Notes: a model not told the origin generated them from the letters alone. 47,914 nucleotides of DNA from Shewanella algicola (GCF_014648035.1 NZ_BMQI01000039.1:1-47914); one strand, 5' to 3'. Counted from the first letter of the stretch, positions 7,980 through 21,960 are shown. Numbers and translations are program-made.

Positions 7980-8465
7980 ATGGAATACAACACCTCAGAA
8001 CTCTGCGACATGTATATAGATGTAGTTGATGTCGTCGAACCTATGTTCAGTAACTATGGTGGTTGCAGCTCCTTCGGTGGCTCAATCAGTACCATTAAAT
8101 GCTTTGAAGACTACGGTCTAATTGCTGATGCTTTAGAAGAAGACGGTGAAGGTAAAGTTTTGCTAGTTGATGGCGGCGGTTCATTAAGACGTGCCTTAGT
8201 TGACGCCAAAATTGCTGAACTTGCCGTTGCAAACAACTGGGAAGGTATTATTGTTTATGGTTCGGTTCGCGATGTCGACACCCTTGAGGAGCTTGACATT
8301 GGGATTCAAGCTATTGCATCTATTCCTGTTGGCGCGGAAGGCAATGGCGTTGGCGAAGTTGAAATTCCAGTTAACTTTGGCGGCGTAACTTTCTTACCCG
8401 GCGATCATATTTATGCTGACAATACCGGCGTAATTTTGTCACCTGAACCATTAGATATTGAATAA
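7980..8465 (+). CDS. rraA: Regulator of ribonuclease E activity A
   Basis: RraA binds RNase E, mainly through its C-terminal scaffold, and inhibits RNA processing and decay. The protein is 161 residues, as in E. coli. The N-terminus ([18 protein letters not shown]), the central [16 protein letters not shown] and the [11 protein letters not shown] segment are typical of RraA. The family was once called MenG, but it lacks methyltransferase motifs. The ribosome-binding site TAGGAG lies seven bases before the ATG. It may act in concert with rhlB in this window, since RraA also binds DEAD-box helicases, though that partnership is known from E. coli and not visible here. Confidence 0.96.
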   Translation: MEYNTSELCDMYIDVVDVVEPMFSNYGGCSSFGGSISTIKCFEDYGLIADALEEDGEGKVLLVDGGGSLRRALVDAKIAELAVANNWEGIIVYGSVRDVDTLEELDIGIQAIASIPVGAEGNGVGEVEIPVNFGGVTFLPGDHIYADNTGVILSPEPLDIE

Positions 8466-8520
8466 TAGCTAAGACTCAACGACAGCGCCCTAACATAATC
8501 TAGGGCGACACGATTTCTAA

Positions 8521-8543
8521 AAACCAGCTATGCTGGTTTTTTT
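8521..8543 (+). terminator. rraA terminator
   Basis: Stem AAACCAGC with GCTGGTTT around a TAT loop, followed by TTTT. It lies about 55 bases after the rraA stop, just before the next gene. Confidence 0.85.
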
Positions 8544-8577
8544 ATGTCAATATTTAGCCAATGTGAGGTACACACCA

Positions 8578-9606
8578 ATGTTTACTGCGTTTACCCAACA
8601 ACATTGTGATGCTTTACTGAGCATCAGAGCCAATGAAACCAAATTGGGCCAGCAAGTCTTATTGGCTAACCCACAAAAGAACTTGGCGGAAAATGCCCAG
8701 TTTGCAGCCAATGCCGGCGCCCGGTTTGGCATCATAGCCATTGCAGAAGATATTGGCCCACGGGCAAACCTAGGCCGTGGTGGCGCAAGTGAAACCTTAC
8801 GTGCCTGCATGGCTCAATTTTTAAATTTACAATCGAACCGTTTTTTACACGGAAATCAATGTGCCATTCTTGGGCAAATAAGCTTAACCACACTACCAGA
8901 CTCAACCACCAGCATTGAAAGCCTTCGCCAGGCCACAGCCGAACTTGATCAACTTGTTATTGACGCGACAAGCCAGCTGTTTCAAGCCGGGTTAGAACCC
9001 ATCGTCATTGGCGGTGGTCACAATAATGCGTACGGATTATTAATGGCGATTAAAGCCTACACAGGTCTACCCGTTGCCGCGGTTAATTTAGACCCTCATT
9101 CCGATTTTAGGCCCCGTGAAGGTCGTCACAGTGGCAATGGGTTTAGCTACGCAGCAGCCAATGGAGCGTTAGATCATTACCATATTTTGGGGCTACACGA
9201 GCTTAAAAATAGCGAATCAACCCTAGAACAATTGAGTTTATTTGGTGCTACATGGCACAGTTTTCAACAAATTTGGGTGCGCAGAGAATTGCAGCTCGAC
9301 GCCGCATTAAAGCACATTGCAGCAGGATTAAATCAAACTCAATTACCGGTTGCGTTAGAGCTCGACGTTGACGCCATAGCCAATATGCCCAGTAGCGCGG
9401 CCACATTTGCCGGTATTCCGCTTCTCGATGCCTGCCAATATGTGCATTATATTGCCAAACATTGCTCGTGCAGTTACGTGCACTTTGCCGAAGCAGCCCC
9501 GTCATGTCATCACGCTGGTGCGGATGCGGGTTATCGTGACGTAGGCCAAGGGCTGAGTGAGTTAATTTATGCTTATATTCAAGGACGATTAACTCGGCTG
9601 AATTAG
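8578..9606 (+). CDS. Arginase/formimidoylglutamase-family ureohydrolase
   Basis: This encodes 342 residues from the ATG at 8578, which has GAGG about nine bases upstream; a longer frame starts inside the rraA terminator and is rejected. Ureohydrolase metal motifs are present: GGGHNNAYG (first Mn-ligand His), NLDPHSDFRP (DxHxD) and LELDVDAI (DxD). The last differs from the usual SxDxDxxDP, where the final Asp is replaced (DAIANM). The closest named activity is formimidoylglutamase (HutG), which splits N-formimino-glutamate. No hut genes are adjacent, so the substrate remains open. The manganese site otherwise looks complete. Confidence 0.8.
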   Translation: MFTAFTQQHCDALLSIRANETKLGQQVLLANPQKNLAENAQFAANAGARFGIIAIAEDIGPRANLGRGGASETLRACMAQFLNLQSNRFLHGNQCAILGQISLTTLPDSTTSIESLRQATAELDQLVIDATSQLFQAGLEPIVIGGGHNNAYGLLMAIKAYTGLPVAAVNLDPHSDFRPREGRHSGNGFSYAAANGALDHYHILGLHELKNSESTLEQLSLFGATWHSFQQIWVRRELQLDAALKHIAAGLNQTQLPVALELDVDAIANMPSSAATFAGIPLLDACQYVHYIAKHCSCSYVHFAEAAPSCHHAGADAGYRDVGQGLSELIYAYIQGRLTRLN

Positions 9607-9808
9607 AATCAGCTGAAGCTATTCATTAAAGGCTAATTTTATGCTCTAATGCAGTGCAAATTTTTAGCCTTTGATGGTCATTTTTATCAGGGTTAATCGA
9701 CGCGAGCTCATTGTAGCGCTTAAGATGATGTGAATTACCCATTGCGTGCAGACAAGACAACTAATTGATTGTTGTCACACTCTAGCACCACAGTGTTTCA
9801 GCAATCAT

Positions 9809-9859
9809 TCGCAATGACTTACACTCGCACTTACTAACACTCGCAATGAATAATCGCAC
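9809..9859 (+). repeat. Short degenerate tandem repeats before ubiE
   Basis: TCGCAATGA occurs at 9809 and 9841, ACACTCGCA at 9821 and 9837, and TCGCAC at 9825 and 9854. They lie 20-70 bases upstream of the ubiE start, in its likely leader or promoter. Role unknown. Confidence 0.35.
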
Positions 9860-9876
9860 ATTATAGGAATATACCA

Positions 9877-10632
9877 ATGTCTGAGGGCGACCCAAAGAAC
9901 ACGCATTTTGGATATAAAACCGTTGAAGCAGATAAAAAAGCGGACTTAGTTGCCGATGTGTTTCACTCTGTGGCCGCTAAATACGACATTATGAATGACG
10001 TGATGTCTTTCGGTATTCACCGCTTTTGGAAGCGTCACACTATCGAAACTGCGGCTGCACGCCCAGGGATGAAAGTGCTAGATTTAGCAGGCGGCACCGG
10101 CGACTTAACGGCTAAATTTTCACATTTAGTCGGTGATCGTGGCCAAGTGGTACTGGCTGATATCAATGATTCTATGCTTAAAGTGGGTCGCACTAAACTG
10201 CGCGACAAAGGCATTGTTAATAACGTCAGTTATGTACAAGCAAACGCTGAAGCATTACCGTTTCCTGATAATCACTTCGACATCATTACCATTGCATTTG
10301 GCTTACGTAATGTTACCGATAAAGATGCTGCGCTTCGCTCAATGCAGCGTGTTTTAAAGCCAGGTGGCAAGCTGTTGGTACTTGAGTTTTCAACACCTAA
10401 GCATGAAATTATGCGTAAAGTGTACGACATGTATAGCTTTAAAGTATTGCCAAAAATGGGCGAGCTTATCACTAAAGATGCCGATAGCTACGAATACCTA
10501 GCCGAGTCAATTCGTATGCATCCTGATCAAGAAACCTTAAAGCAAATGATGGTAGATGCCGGTTTTGAACAGGTTGATTACACAAATATGACCGATGGCG
10601 TTGTGGCTTTACACAAAGGTTATAAGTTTTAA
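9877..10632 (+). CDS. ubiE: Ubiquinone/menaquinone C-methyltransferase
   Basis: UbiE C-methylates demethylmenaquinone and 2-polyprenyl-6-methoxy-1,4-benzoquinol using SAM. It therefore serves both quinone pools, which matters in a facultative anaerobe. The protein is 251 residues. Motif I is [12 protein letters not shown], followed by [13 protein letters not shown] and the family signature [13 protein letters not shown]. The ending YKF is also typical. The start follows TATAGGAATATACCA. It is the first gene of ubiE-ubiJ-ubiB, and its stop codon overlaps the ubiJ start by one base (TAATG). Confidence 0.98.
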   Translation: MSEGDPKNTHFGYKTVEADKKADLVADVFHSVAAKYDIMNDVMSFGIHRFWKRHTIETAAARPGMKVLDLAGGTGDLTAKFSHLVGDRGQVVLADINDSMLKVGRTKLRDKGIVNNVSYVQANAEALPFPDNHFDIITIAFGLRNVTDKDAALRSMQRVLKPGGKLLVLEFSTPKHEIMRKVYDMYSFKVLPKMGELITKDADSYEYLAESIRMHPDQETLKQMMVDAGFEQVDYTNMTDGVVALHKGYKF

Positions 10633-11252
10633 TGGCCGTCAATCAGTTTGCTTTATTAGTTTGTGCGGCAATCGAAACCGGTTTTAATCGATTACCGCCA
10701 CAAGCTAAAGATGATTATGCCAAGCAGAAATCATTGCATGGCAAAGTGATTTGCATCCAATTAAGTCAGCTCAGTTGGCCCATATACCTAATATTTGCCA
10801 AACAAATACAAGTGATGAGCCATTACGAAGGAGATGTTGCGGTTACGGTGAATGCCGATGCATCGACTTTGTATCAGTTAACCGAAGGCGCCAATTTAAC
10901 TGAGTTGATCAAACAAGATAAACTCAGCTTAGAGGGTGATATTCAGCTACTGCAAACACTGAGTCATTATCTACAACATATTCATTTCGACTTTGCCGAA
11001 CCCTTATCACGTTATCTCGGCGATGCCCCAACCCACAAGTTAATCACAGGCGCCAAGCAACTAGGCCAAGAGGTTAAACAAGTGATGCTTAAATCACGGG
11101 CACACGTGAGCCAGTTAACCACCGAAGAGTACCGACTGGCACCGCACAAAATTGAGATCATTCATTTTCGTGATAATCTAGAAGAGCTCGTAAGCCAAAC
11201 CGAACAAATAGAAGCCAAAATAGCTAAATTAAGAGAGCAAATAATTCAATGA
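10632..11252 (+). CDS. ubiJ: Ubiquinone biosynthesis accessory factor UbiJ (SCP2 domain)
   Basis: This encodes 206 residues. The N-terminal half is an SCP2-like lipid-binding domain (about residues 15-115), with [18 protein letters not shown] as its central strand-helix. The C-terminal part is a helix ending in a coiled coil (about 175-204). In E. coli UbiJ and UbiK form the lipid-binding part of the soluble Ubi metabolon needed for aerobic ubiquinone synthesis. Its place between ubiE and ubiB, with overlaps at both ends, is the conserved arrangement and supports the assignment. Confidence 0.92.
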   Translation: MAVNQFALLVCAAIETGFNRLPPQAKDDYAKQKSLHGKVICIQLSQLSWPIYLIFAKQIQVMSHYEGDVAVTVNADASTLYQLTEGANLTELIKQDKLSLEGDIQLLQTLSHYLQHIHFDFAEPLSRYLGDAPTHKLITGAKQLGQEVKQVMLKSRAHVSQLTTEEYRLAPHKIEIIHFRDNLEELVSQTEQIEAKIAKLREQIIQ

Positions 11253-12898
11253 CATTTGCAAGTATCAGGCGTGGTTACCATGTCATTAAAACCATTCTGC
11301 ATTTTGGCTTAGATGACCTCATTCCTCGACACAAAAAGCCTTGGTATTTTGTCATTTTACGTAACAGCCTATTTTGGATCCGCAATAAGCATAAACGTAA
11401 ATCTCCCGCTGAACGCTTAAAACTCGCCATGCAAGATCTAGGGCCGGTTTACATTAAACTCGGCCAAATGCTGTCAACTCGCCGTGATTTACTCGACGAC
11501 GAATGGGCGTACCAACTTGCCATGTTGCAAGACAGAGTGCCGCCGTTTGATTCAGCTCTTGCGCGTGAGGCTATAGAAGCCGAACTTGGCGTCCCTATCG
11601 ACACCTATTTTGATGACTTTGACGACAGCCCATTAGCGTCAGCATCTATCTCACAAGTACATACTGCAATATTAAAATCTAACGGCAAAGACGTGGTACT
11701 TAAGATACTTCGCCCTGACGTAGAGCAGCAAATACTGGCCGATTTACAATTAATGACCCAAACGGCAAACTTGCTTGAAACTATACTCGGTGAAGGTAAC
11801 CGTTTACGCCCAGCGGAAGTGATTGAAGATTATCAAACCACGATTTTAGGTGAGCTTAACTTAAAACTTGAAGCACTGAACGCCATTAAATTACGCAATA
11901 ACTTTATCGACTCAAATGCGCTTTATGTGCCTTTTGTCTATGAAGAACACAGCTATGAACGCTTAATGGTCATGGAGCGTATTTACGGTATTCCAGTATC
12001 AGACACCGAAGCGCTTCGCGCCCAAGGCACCAACTTTAAATTGCTTGCAGAACGTGGCGTAGAACTGTTTTTTACCCAGGTATTTCGTGATAACTTTTTC
12101 CATGCAGACATGCATCCCGGTAACATTTTTATTAGCCGAGAACACCCAGACGACCCATTTTACATAGGTTTAGACTGCGGCATCATGGGGACCTTAACCG
12201 AGGTCGACAAACGCTACCTCGCAGAAAACTTTTTAGCCTTTTTTAATCGCGACTATCACCGCATTGCCCAACTGTATATTGAATCAGGTTGGGTGTCAGA
12301 GCACACTGACATTATCGCCTTTGAACAGGCCGTAAAAGTGGTATGTGAACCCATGTTTAATAAACCATTAGACGAGATTTCATTTGGCCATGTATTGCTA
12401 GAACTATTTCGCACCGCACGCCACTTTGACATTGTAGTGCAGCCACAACTGGTATTGCTTGAAAAAACCCTCCTTTACATCGAAGGCTTAGGTCGTCAGC
12501 TCTATCCGCAATTAGATTTATGGCAAACCGCAAAACCTTTCCTTGAACAATGGATGTCAGAGCAAGTTGGCCCTAAAGCCATGTTCAACAAAGTAAAATC
12601 TAACGCGCCATTTTGGGCAGACAAACTGCCAGAGTTTCCAGAGCTTATTTACGACAACTTAAAAGTAGGCCGTAAGCTGCTTGGTACCCAACAGCAAATG
12701 TTAGATAAGTACTTGCGCTATCAACAGAAATCACACAAAAGTAATTATCTACTGATCACCTCTGCGGTATTATTGATCTGCGGCACAATTTTAATTTCAC
12801 AAATAGATACACTATGGCCTGCATATACTTGTATTGGCGCTGGTGTGATGATTTGGGCAATCGGATGGAGATCTAGGCCAAAGAATCGTAAATTTTAG
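11249..12898 (+). CDS. ubiB: Atypical kinase/ATPase UbiB
   Basis: UbiB is a membrane-anchored member of the ABC1/ADCK family, required for ubiquinone synthesis and thought to extract or present lipid intermediates through ATPase activity. The protein is 549 residues. Family motifs are visible: [15 protein letters not shown] (KxGQ, near residue 70), the Ala-rich loop [25 protein letters not shown] and GLDCGIMG with the metal-binding Asp. Two C-terminal membrane helices (about 500-517 and 522-540) anchor it. The start overlaps the ubiJ stop by four bases (ATGA), so translation is probably coupled. Confidence 0.97.
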   Translation: MTFASIRRGYHVIKTILHFGLDDLIPRHKKPWYFVILRNSLFWIRNKHKRKSPAERLKLAMQDLGPVYIKLGQMLSTRRDLLDDEWAYQLAMLQDRVPPFDSALAREAIEAELGVPIDTYFDDFDDSPLASASISQVHTAILKSNGKDVVLKILRPDVEQQILADLQLMTQTANLLETILGEGNRLRPAEVIEDYQTTILGELNLKLEALNAIKLRNNFIDSNALYVPFVYEEHSYERLMVMERIYGIPVSDTEALRAQGTNFKLLAERGVELFFTQVFRDNFFHADMHPGNIFISREHPDDPFYIGLDCGIMGTLTEVDKRYLAENFLAFFNRDYHRIAQLYIESGWVSEHTDIIAFEQAVKVVCEPMFNKPLDEISFGHVLLELFRTARHFDIVVQPQLVLLEKTLLYIEGLGRQLYPQLDLWQTAKPFLEQWMSEQVGPKAMFNKVKSNAPFWADKLPEFPELIYDNLKVGRKLLGTQQQMLDKYLRYQQKSHKSNYLLITSAVLLICGTILISQIDTLWPAYTCIGAGVMIWAIGWRSRPKNRKF

Positions 12899-13008
12899 CT
12901 AGCACTAATTCATTAGAGGTTCATAATACTTAAAGAATTGGATGATATTGTAACCTTTTAACATCACGTTTTGCATAAACCATTATTTATTGAAAGAGGA
13001 TAATCTTC

Positions 13009-13254
13009 ATGGGCGGCATCAGTATTTGGCAGCTTCTAATTGTTGCGTTAATTGTCATTTTATTATTTGGTACTAAAAAACTTCGTTCTTTAGGCGGTGA
13101 TTTGGGTGGAGCAGTAAAAGGCTTCAAAAATGCCATGTCACCTGAAGAAGAAAAGAAATCACTAGAAGACAAAGAACCAGAACAAGAGCAGACTGCAGCG
13201 ACTTCGCAACAGGCAGCTGAAAAGCAACCTGAATCTAAAGATAAACAGGCGTAA
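13009..13254 (+). CDS. tatA: Sec-independent translocase subunit TatA
   Basis: TatA polymerises to form the transport channel for folded twin-arginine proteins. The protein is 81 residues with one N-terminal membrane helix (about 4-20, [16 protein letters not shown]), the [10 protein letters not shown] hinge and an amphipathic helix, then a charged, Gln/Glu/Lys-rich tail. AGAGGA lies before the ATG. It is the first gene of tatABC, about 110 bases after ubiB, the same neighbour as in E. coli. The many periplasmic redox enzymes of this lineage depend on it. Confidence 0.97.
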   Translation: MGGISIWQLLIVALIVILLFGTKKLRSLGGDLGGAVKGFKNAMSPEEEKKSLEDKEPEQEQTAATSQQAAEKQPESKDKQA

Positions 13255-13674
<420 letters not shown>

Positions 13675-13677
13675 TTC

Positions 13678-14436
13678 ATGTCGCAACAGCAACCGCTTAT
13701 CAGCCATTTACTTGAATTACGCAATAAACTGCTTAAAGCTATTGGCAGTGTATTACTTGTATTCATTGCTATTGTGTATTGGGCAAACGATATTTACCAC
13801 TACATTGCACTGCCTTTGATGCGATCGCTACCTGAAACAGGCAGCATGATTGCAACCGATGTAGCCGCGCCGTTTTTTGCCCCTTTTAAACTGACACTAG
13901 TGTTAGCATTTTTTATTGCTATCCCTTATGTGCTCTACCAAATATGGTCATTTGTAGCCCCTGGGTTATACAAACATGAAAAACGCTTGGTCGTGCCATT
14001 ATTAACCAGTAGCACATTGTTGTTTTATTTAGGTATCGCGTTTGCCTACTACATTGTATTTCCTGTTGTATTTGGTTTTTTTACCAATGTCGCCCCCGAG
14101 GGTGTACAAGTTGCAACAGACATCAGTAGTTACTTAAGTTTTATTTTAAAGCTCTTTTTTGCTTTTGGTTTGGCTTTTGAAATACCGGTAGCCGTTGTTC
14201 TATTATGCTGGGCTGGCGTAACAACCCCTGATGAATTGCGGGCAAAACGCCCTTACATCGTGGTGGGTGCCTTTGTGATCGGCATGATGTTAACACCTCC
14301 CGATATTATTTCTCAGACTATGCTAGCCGTACCAATGCTGTTATTGTTTGAAGGTGGCTTGATAGCTGCGCGTTTTTACAGTAAAAAAGAAGATGAAGAA
14401 GATGACGTGCCAGAGAACGAGCACGCAGATAGCTAA
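13678..14436 (+). CDS. tatC: Sec-independent translocase subunit TatC
   Basis: TatC is the polytopic core that recognises twin-arginine signal peptides. The protein is 252 residues with six predicted membrane helices. Conserved TatC elements include the N-terminal [12 protein letters not shown] with its Glu-Leu-Arg, the [13 protein letters not shown] loop and [14 protein letters not shown]. The C-terminus is highly acidic ([11 protein letters not shown]). The operon ends here with a strong terminator. Confidence 0.98.
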   Translation: MSQQQPLISHLLELRNKLLKAIGSVLLVFIAIVYWANDIYHYIALPLMRSLPETGSMIATDVAAPFFAPFKLTLVLAFFIAIPYVLYQIWSFVAPGLYKHEKRLVVPLLTSSTLLFYLGIAFAYYIVFPVVFGFFTNVAPEGVQVATDISSYLSFILKLFFAFGLAFEIPVAVVLLCWAGVTTPDELRAKRPYIVVGAFVIGMMLTPPDIISQTMLAVPMLLLFEGGLIAARFYSKKEDEEDDVPENEHADS

Positions 14437-14437
14437 T

Positions 14438-14467
14438 AAAAAATGGCCTTAATTGGCCATTTTTTTG
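14438..14467 (+). terminator. tatABC terminator
   Basis: Stem AAAAAATGGCC with GGCCATTTTTTT begins two bases after the tatC stop. The long T-run on the plus strand makes this a strong intrinsic terminator. Confidence 0.92.
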
Positions 14468-14541
14468 CTAGGCCTTTTGAACGTTGCAACAAAAAATATG
14501 CAAAAACGTTCCACTGCCCTAAATAATAATAAGGAATAACA

Positions 14542-15111
14542 ATGCGCTTATGTTTAATTGCGACTGGTATCTTATTGATATCAGTTAACGCACAGGCCAA
14601 CACTCAACTTGGCGAACAACTGTCTTTTTGTGCCCAAAAAACCAATAATACTGAGCGCCTGAGTTGCTATGACCAACTCGCCGCAAACGCCAAACCAAGC
14701 GCTAATATAAGCCTTCCAGCCGTAGCCAAAGCACCTACTGTTGCTGTTACCGCAAATAAGCCTGCAGCACCCGTTGTTGCCAGTGTTCCACCTCAACCTG
14801 TCAAGCCTGTCGCAATTACAGTGCCTGCTACCGCATCGCCCGAACTAAGTGTCAATGATTTTGGGTTACAGAAAAAAGTCATCGAAGATGAAATCGACCG
14901 TTTGTATTTTACCGTTGCCAATGTCTCTAAAGCACCAGGTGGCGCCCTCATTGTGACTTTAGAAAACGGTCAAGTGTGGAAACAAACGAACGCAGAGCGT
15001 TACAAAGTCAAAAAAGGCCATGATATCTATATTGAAACTGGCGCACTTAACTCATTTTTAATGGGCAGTGATGAGCGTAATGCCACTACTCGAGTTAAAC
15101 GTTTAAAGTAG
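14542..15111 (+). CDS. Exported protein of unknown function
   Basis: This encodes 189 residues with a signal peptide (MRLCLIATGILLISVNAQA). The mature N-terminus has a short cysteine motif, FCAQKTNNTERLSCYDQLA, of a kind seen at the start of several proteobacterial periplasmic proteins. A Pro/Ala/Val-rich linker follows (about 50-105). The C-terminal domain (about 115-189) reads TLENGQVWKQTNAERYKVKK and ends GSDERNATTRVKRLK, a pattern common in conserved hypothetical proteins. The function is not known. It begins the cluster with tatD, the diguanylate cyclase and hemB, with 19 bases to tatD, so co-transcription is likely. Confidence 0.72.
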   Translation: MRLCLIATGILLISVNAQANTQLGEQLSFCAQKTNNTERLSCYDQLAANAKPSANISLPAVAKAPTVAVTANKPAAPVVASVPPQPVKPVAITVPATASPELSVNDFGLQKKVIEDEIDRLYFTVANVSKAPGGALIVTLENGQVWKQTNAERYKVKKGHDIYIETGALNSFLMGSDERNATTRVKRLK

Positions 15112-15130
15112 CCTAAGCCATTTTATTCTT

Positions 15131-15945
15131 ATGACTCAATACATCGATATCGCGGTTAACCTACTCAGCGAAAGGTTAAAGCACGACATAGATTCGATCA
15201 TTCATGATGCGGCGAAACAGCATGTTTCGCCGCTGATTGTTATTGGTAGCGATTTAGATGAAAGCGCTGAAGCCAATGCGGTTTGCCAACAATACCCCCT
15301 ACAACTGTTTAGTACTGCTGGTGTTCACCCTCATCAAGCATCAACTTGGCACTCCGAAAGCCGCCAAACTCTTAAACAGCTTGCGGCACAGCCAAGTGTT
15401 GTTGCCATTGGTGAATGTGGCCTTGACTATAACCGTGACTTTTCACCTAGGCCTGCTCAACGACAAGCGTTTGCAGAACAATTAGCGCTAGCTTGTGAGC
15501 TCAATATGCCGGTGTTAATGCACTGCCGCGATGCCCATCAAGACTTTATTGCCATTGTGAATGAATATCGCAGCGCATTACCTAAAGGCTTATTACATTG
15601 CTTTACCGGCACTAAAGATGAACTTGAAGCCTGTTTAAATGCCGATTTATATATTGGTATTACAGGCTGGATATGCGATGAACGTCGTGGACAAGAGCTT
15701 GCACAGCTAGTGCCATTAATCCCTAACAACCGCATAATGGCTGAAACTGACAGCCCTTATTTATTGCCTCGCAGTATGCGCCCTAAACCTAAGTCGAGTA
15801 AAAACCTGCCGCAATACTTACCTTATATTGTTGAGTGCATGGCAGCTCTACGCCAACAAACATCCGCAGAATTGGCACTACATTGCTACCACAATAGCAG
15901 TGAGTTTTTTGGTTTGAACGTCCCTCCACTGATGGTTGACGATTA

Positions 15946-15946
<1 letters not shown>
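15131..15946 (+). CDS. tatD: TatD-family metal-dependent DNase
   Basis: This encodes 271 residues. TatD is a cytosolic TIM-barrel 3'-5' exonuclease acting on single-stranded DNA and RNA, linked to repair of oxidative damage and not required for Tat export. Metal ligands are visible: IDIAVNLL at the start (the usual His-x-His is altered, with Asp-x-Ala here), GVHPHQA, IGECGLDYNRDF, LMHCRDAH, LHCFTG and AETDSPYLLP. The weak first metal motif (DIAVN instead of DxHxH) is also seen in E. coli TatD. The next gene overlaps its stop by one base. Confidence 0.93.
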
Positions 15947-18890
<2,944 letters not shown>

Positions 18891-18921
18891 TATCAATTGT
18901 TCAATTTAGTTTCAGTTATTA

Positions 18922-18960
18922 AAAATAAAGCCAATCACCTCAATGATTGGCTTTATTTTT
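18922..18960 (+). terminator. hemB terminator
   Basis: A 16 bp stem (AAAATAAAGCCAATCA and its complement) with a 6 nt loop, ending in a T-rich run. It lies 31 bases after the hemB stop. Confidence 0.9.
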
Positions 18961-19073
18961 TAGTGATCTAGCTAGCATCAACATTATTTTAGCCTTAACA
19001 GATCATTATTAGCATGTTTGAATACTCGCAGGCATTATCTCCAAGTATTTTTCTTCTGAAACGAGGCATTATC

Positions 19074-19625
19074 ATGCACAATAACGTTAAAACATTATTA
19101 GCTACTACCGTACTCTTTTTTAGCACGCAATTATTACCAATGACGGTATCTGCCAATTCTGGCTGCGCGTTTGAAGAAGAAAACCAAGGCTTTATTGCGA
19201 CATGCAGCGAGGAGAAAGAAGAAGTGATTTTAACTGGCATCATTGAACCACAAACCCTAACCACCACATTACCCGGCTACGCCGATGGTTTTGCAAGTTA
19301 TCAAGTTGATGCGCAAGCAGTCGCAGTACTTAAAGCCATTGATGAACCAACGCAAATCACCGTTATTATTGGTACCTGGTGCCCAGATTGCCACCGTGAA
19401 ACACCACACTTTATGCGCGTACTTGAAGCTGCTGCCAACCCTAATATTCAAGTTGAATACATTGGTGTTGATCGTAACAAACAAGACACTGAAGGATTGG
19501 CCGCTAAGTACGCATTTAGCCGTATTCCAACCTTTATTGTTAAGCAGCAAGGTAATGAGTTAGGCCGTATTGTTGAACGCCCAAAAGTCACCTTAGAAGC
19601 TGACCTAGTTGAAATATTAAAATAA
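19074..19625 (+). CDS. Periplasmic thioredoxin-fold protein with CPDC motif
   Basis: This encodes 183 residues from the ATG at 19074 (GAGG eight bases upstream), which gives a good signal peptide ending near SANSG. The thioredoxin core follows: VIIGTWCPDCHRETPHF with a C103-P-D-C106 active site, VEYIGVDRNKQ and the cis-proline loop RIPTFIV. Two further cysteines lie near the mature N-terminus (C31, C44). A CPDC motif differs from TrxA (CGPC), DsbA (CPHC) and most ResA/CcmG proteins. It is probably a periplasmic thiol oxidoreductase, but its redox direction and client are not clear. Confidence 0.82.
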   Translation: MHNNVKTLLATTVLFFSTQLLPMTVSANSGCAFEEENQGFIATCSEEKEEVILTGIIEPQTLTTTLPGYADGFASYQVDAQAVAVLKAIDEPTQITVIIGTWCPDCHRETPHFMRVLEAAANPNIQVEYIGVDRNKQDTEGLAAKYAFSRIPTFIVKQQGNELGRIVERPKVTLEADLVEILK

Positions 19626-19656
19626 ATATCTTTAGCATACGCGTTTAATAAACCAA

Positions 19657-19686
19657 AAAAATAGGTCGCCATTGCGACCTATTTTT
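19657..19686. terminator. Bidirectional terminator between convergent genes
   Basis: A 13 bp stem (AAAAATAGGTCGC with its complement) around CATT. T-runs occur on both strands, so it can serve both the thioredoxin-like gene and the gppA-like gene. Confidence 0.9.
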
Positions 19687-19704
19687 ATGTTCAAAATGCC
19701 CAAG

Positions 19705-20652
19705 TCATTCATTATCAAGTTGCTTAGCAGCAATGCGATCGGCCAATAGCTGCAATACGCCTTCGCGCAGTGCTCCACCAGCAAGATGTAAACTGCTGAT
19801 AGACAGATTTTCAAACAACGCCATGAGTATCGCAACACCGGCAGCAAATGTCGGAGCTTGTTCAGCATCAAGGCCGCTAATGCCTGCCAAACTCGCATCA
19901 CTTTGCGCCAGAATCTCTGCCCTAAAAGCCAATAAACTCTCTTGGGTGATAATCGCAGAGCATTGCCTGTGTTGTAGCACTGACACTACTGATTGCACGG
20001 CACCAGAAGCGCCAAGCACAGCCTGCCATCCTAGTGACAATAGTTGCTCACGATGTTCACTGAGCATCACATTAACGTATTCAATGGCTTGCTCAAAATC
20101 AATGTTTTGCAAAGGATATTGATTAAAAAAACGTTGGTTAAATAACACGCAGCCCATCGGCACGCTGGTTTTAAACAACACTTTGCTGCCATCACCAATA
20201 ATAAACTCAGTACTCGCGCCACCAATATCAATCACTAAACGACGACCGTCACCTTGTGTAGTGGCAACCATACCTTGATAAATCAGTTCTGCTTCACGTA
20301 AGCCTGAAATTACTTCAATTTCATGTTGCAAAATAGGCAAAGCACGTCGATGAAACTCATCGGCGTTACTAATTACCCGTAATGTTGCAGTGGCAAATAC
20401 CGCAACATTCTCAGCCGCAATATGGTGCTGTTTAAGCATAGACGCAAACATGCCCAAACAATCTAAGCCACGCAAAATAACATCTTCAGACAACATGTCA
20501 TCGTCGCCGATGCCTTCAGCAAGACGCACTTTACGCTTGTATTTAGCGAGAACGGTAGGCTTGTTGCCCACCGTGTTAGCCACTAACATATTAAAACTGT
20601 TAGACCCTAACGTAATCGCTGCATAGGGTTTAGATGTATTCAACTCTGGCAT
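19705..20652 (-). CDS. gppA: Short Ppx/GppA-family phosphatase
   Basis: This encodes 315 residues, covering the ASKHA-fold catalytic half only; the HD-like C-terminal half of E. coli GppA and Ppx (about 500 residues) is absent. The family hydrolyses pppGpp to ppGpp or exopolyphosphate. The central motif REAELIYQG with the catalytic Glu and VIDIGGASTEF are conserved. The first phosphate loop reads ITLGSNSFNML, with Thr in place of the usual Asp before LGSNS. The gene starts immediately after the rhlB stop (TAA then ATG), the rhlB-gppA order of E. coli. The name rests on this context; polyphosphatase activity is equally possible. Confidence 0.82.
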   Translation of the reverse strand: MPELNTSKPYAAITLGSNSFNMLVANTVGNKPTVLAKYKRKVRLAEGIGDDDMLSEDVILRGLDCLGMFASMLKQHHIAAENVAVFATATLRVISNADEFHRRALPILQHEIEVISGLREAELIYQGMVATTQGDGRRLVIDIGGASTEFIIGDGSKVLFKTSVPMGCVLFNQRFFNQYPLQNIDFEQAIEYVNVMLSEHREQLLSLGWQAVLGASGAVQSVVSVLQHRQCSAIITQESLLAFRAEILAQSDASLAGISGLDAEQAPTFAAGVAILMALFENLSISSLHLAGGALREGVLQLLADRIAAKQLDNE

Positions 20653-21960
20653 TTACTGTGGTCTACGTGTCCTGTGACGTGGTGGACGGCTATTACCGCC
20701 ACTACGATGTGCACCTTTGCTTGATCCGCCGTCACGGGTACGTGATGTAGGATGTTTGCGATGGATACGCACTGGCGCAGGAATATCATCCAATAATGCA
20801 TCTTGGTCGTAGTTAGACACCGGAATTGAATGGTTAATATAAGTTTCAATTGCAGGTAAATTAAGCGCGTATTCTTCACACGCAAAACTCACTGACACAC
20901 CGGTTTTACCCGCACGACCAGTGCGGCCAATACGGTGTACATAGTCTTCACAATCATCAGGTAAATCATAGTTATAAACGTGTGACACATCAGAGATATG
21001 TAATCCACGCGCAGCCACATCAGTCGCCACTAAAATATCTAAATCACCTGTCGTAAACTGCTCAAGAATACGGATGCGTTTCTTTTGCGGTACATCGCCC
21101 GTTAACAACCCAACACGATGTCCATCACCTTCTAAATAAGACCATAACTTTTCACAGCTATGTTTTGTGTTCGAAAACACAATGGCTTTATCTGGCCAAT
21201 CTTCTTCAATTAGCGAAAGCAGTAGGCGCATCTTGTCTTCCATCGACGGGTAAAAAATTTCCTCTTTAATGTTTTTAGAGGTTTTTTCTAACGGCGCGAT
21301 TTCAACTTTTTCAGGGTCATTCATGTGATCATAAGCTAATTCCTGCACTTTCATTGAAAGCGTGGCAGAAAATAACATGTTCAATCGTGACTGCGCATCA
21401 GGCATTCTGCGGAATAAAAAGCGAATGTCTTTAATAAAGCCTAAATCGAACATGCGATCGGCTTCATCAAGCACCACGGCTTGAATGTGATTTAAACTAA
21501 TCACACCCTGGCGAACGTAATCAATAATACGTCCAGTGGTACCAATTAAAATATCCACCCCCTTGTCGAGCACTTCTCGTTGGGTTTCATAGCTTTCGCC
21601 ACCATATACAATACCGACTTTAAGGCCGGTATGCTTAGCGAGCAAGTTAGCATCTTTAGCAATTTGGATCGCCAGCTCGCGAGTTGGCGCCATGATAATT
21701 GCGCGGGGTTCAGTTGCTTTGCGGCCCTCTGGCGCTGCAACGGTAAGCAAATGGTTAAATGTGGCTACTAAAAAGGCCATTGTTTTACCGGTACCGGTTT
21801 GGGCTTGTCCGGCAATGTCTTTTGCTTTTAGTAAAATAGGTAAAGATAACGCCTGAATTGGCGTGCAAAACTCAAACCCGCTTTCATTTAATGCCGCAAG
21901 TACTTCAGGCTTTAAAGGGAAGTCGGCGAATTTTTGGGTCGATAAATGTGTTTGGCTCAT
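20653..21960 (-). CDS. rhlB: DEAD-box RNA helicase of the degradosome
   Basis: RhlB unwinds structured RNA for RNase E and PNPase. Starting at the ATG at 21960 ([16 protein letters not shown]) the protein has 436 residues; the frame extends 33 codons further upstream, but that part is not conserved in kind. Motifs: TPIQALSLP (Q), AQTGTGKT (Walker A), [10 protein letters not shown] (DEAD), FSATLS (SAT) and [10 protein letters not shown]. The C-terminal tail is basic, Arg/Ser/Gly-rich, as expected for RNA binding. It is divergent from trxA, as in E. coli. Confidence 0.97.
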   Translation of the reverse strand: MSQTHLSTQKFADFPLKPEVLAALNESGFEFCTPIQALSLPILLKAKDIAGQAQTGTGKTMAFLVATFNHLLTVAAPEGRKATEPRAIIMAPTRELAIQIAKDANLLAKHTGLKVGIVYGGESYETQREVLDKGVDILIGTTGRIIDYVRQGVISLNHIQAVVLDEADRMFDLGFIKDIRFLFRRMPDAQSRLNMLFSATLSMKVQELAYDHMNDPEKVEIAPLEKTSKNIKEEIFYPSMEDKMRLLLSLIEEDWPDKAIVFSNTKHSCEKLWSYLEGDGHRVGLLTGDVPQKKRIRILEQFTTGDLDILVATDVAARGLHISDVSHVYNYDLPDDCEDYVHRIGRTGRAGKTGVSVSFACEEYALNLPAIETYINHSIPVSNYDQDALLDDIPAPVRIHRKHPTSRTRDGGSSKGAHRSGGNSRPPRHRTRRPQ

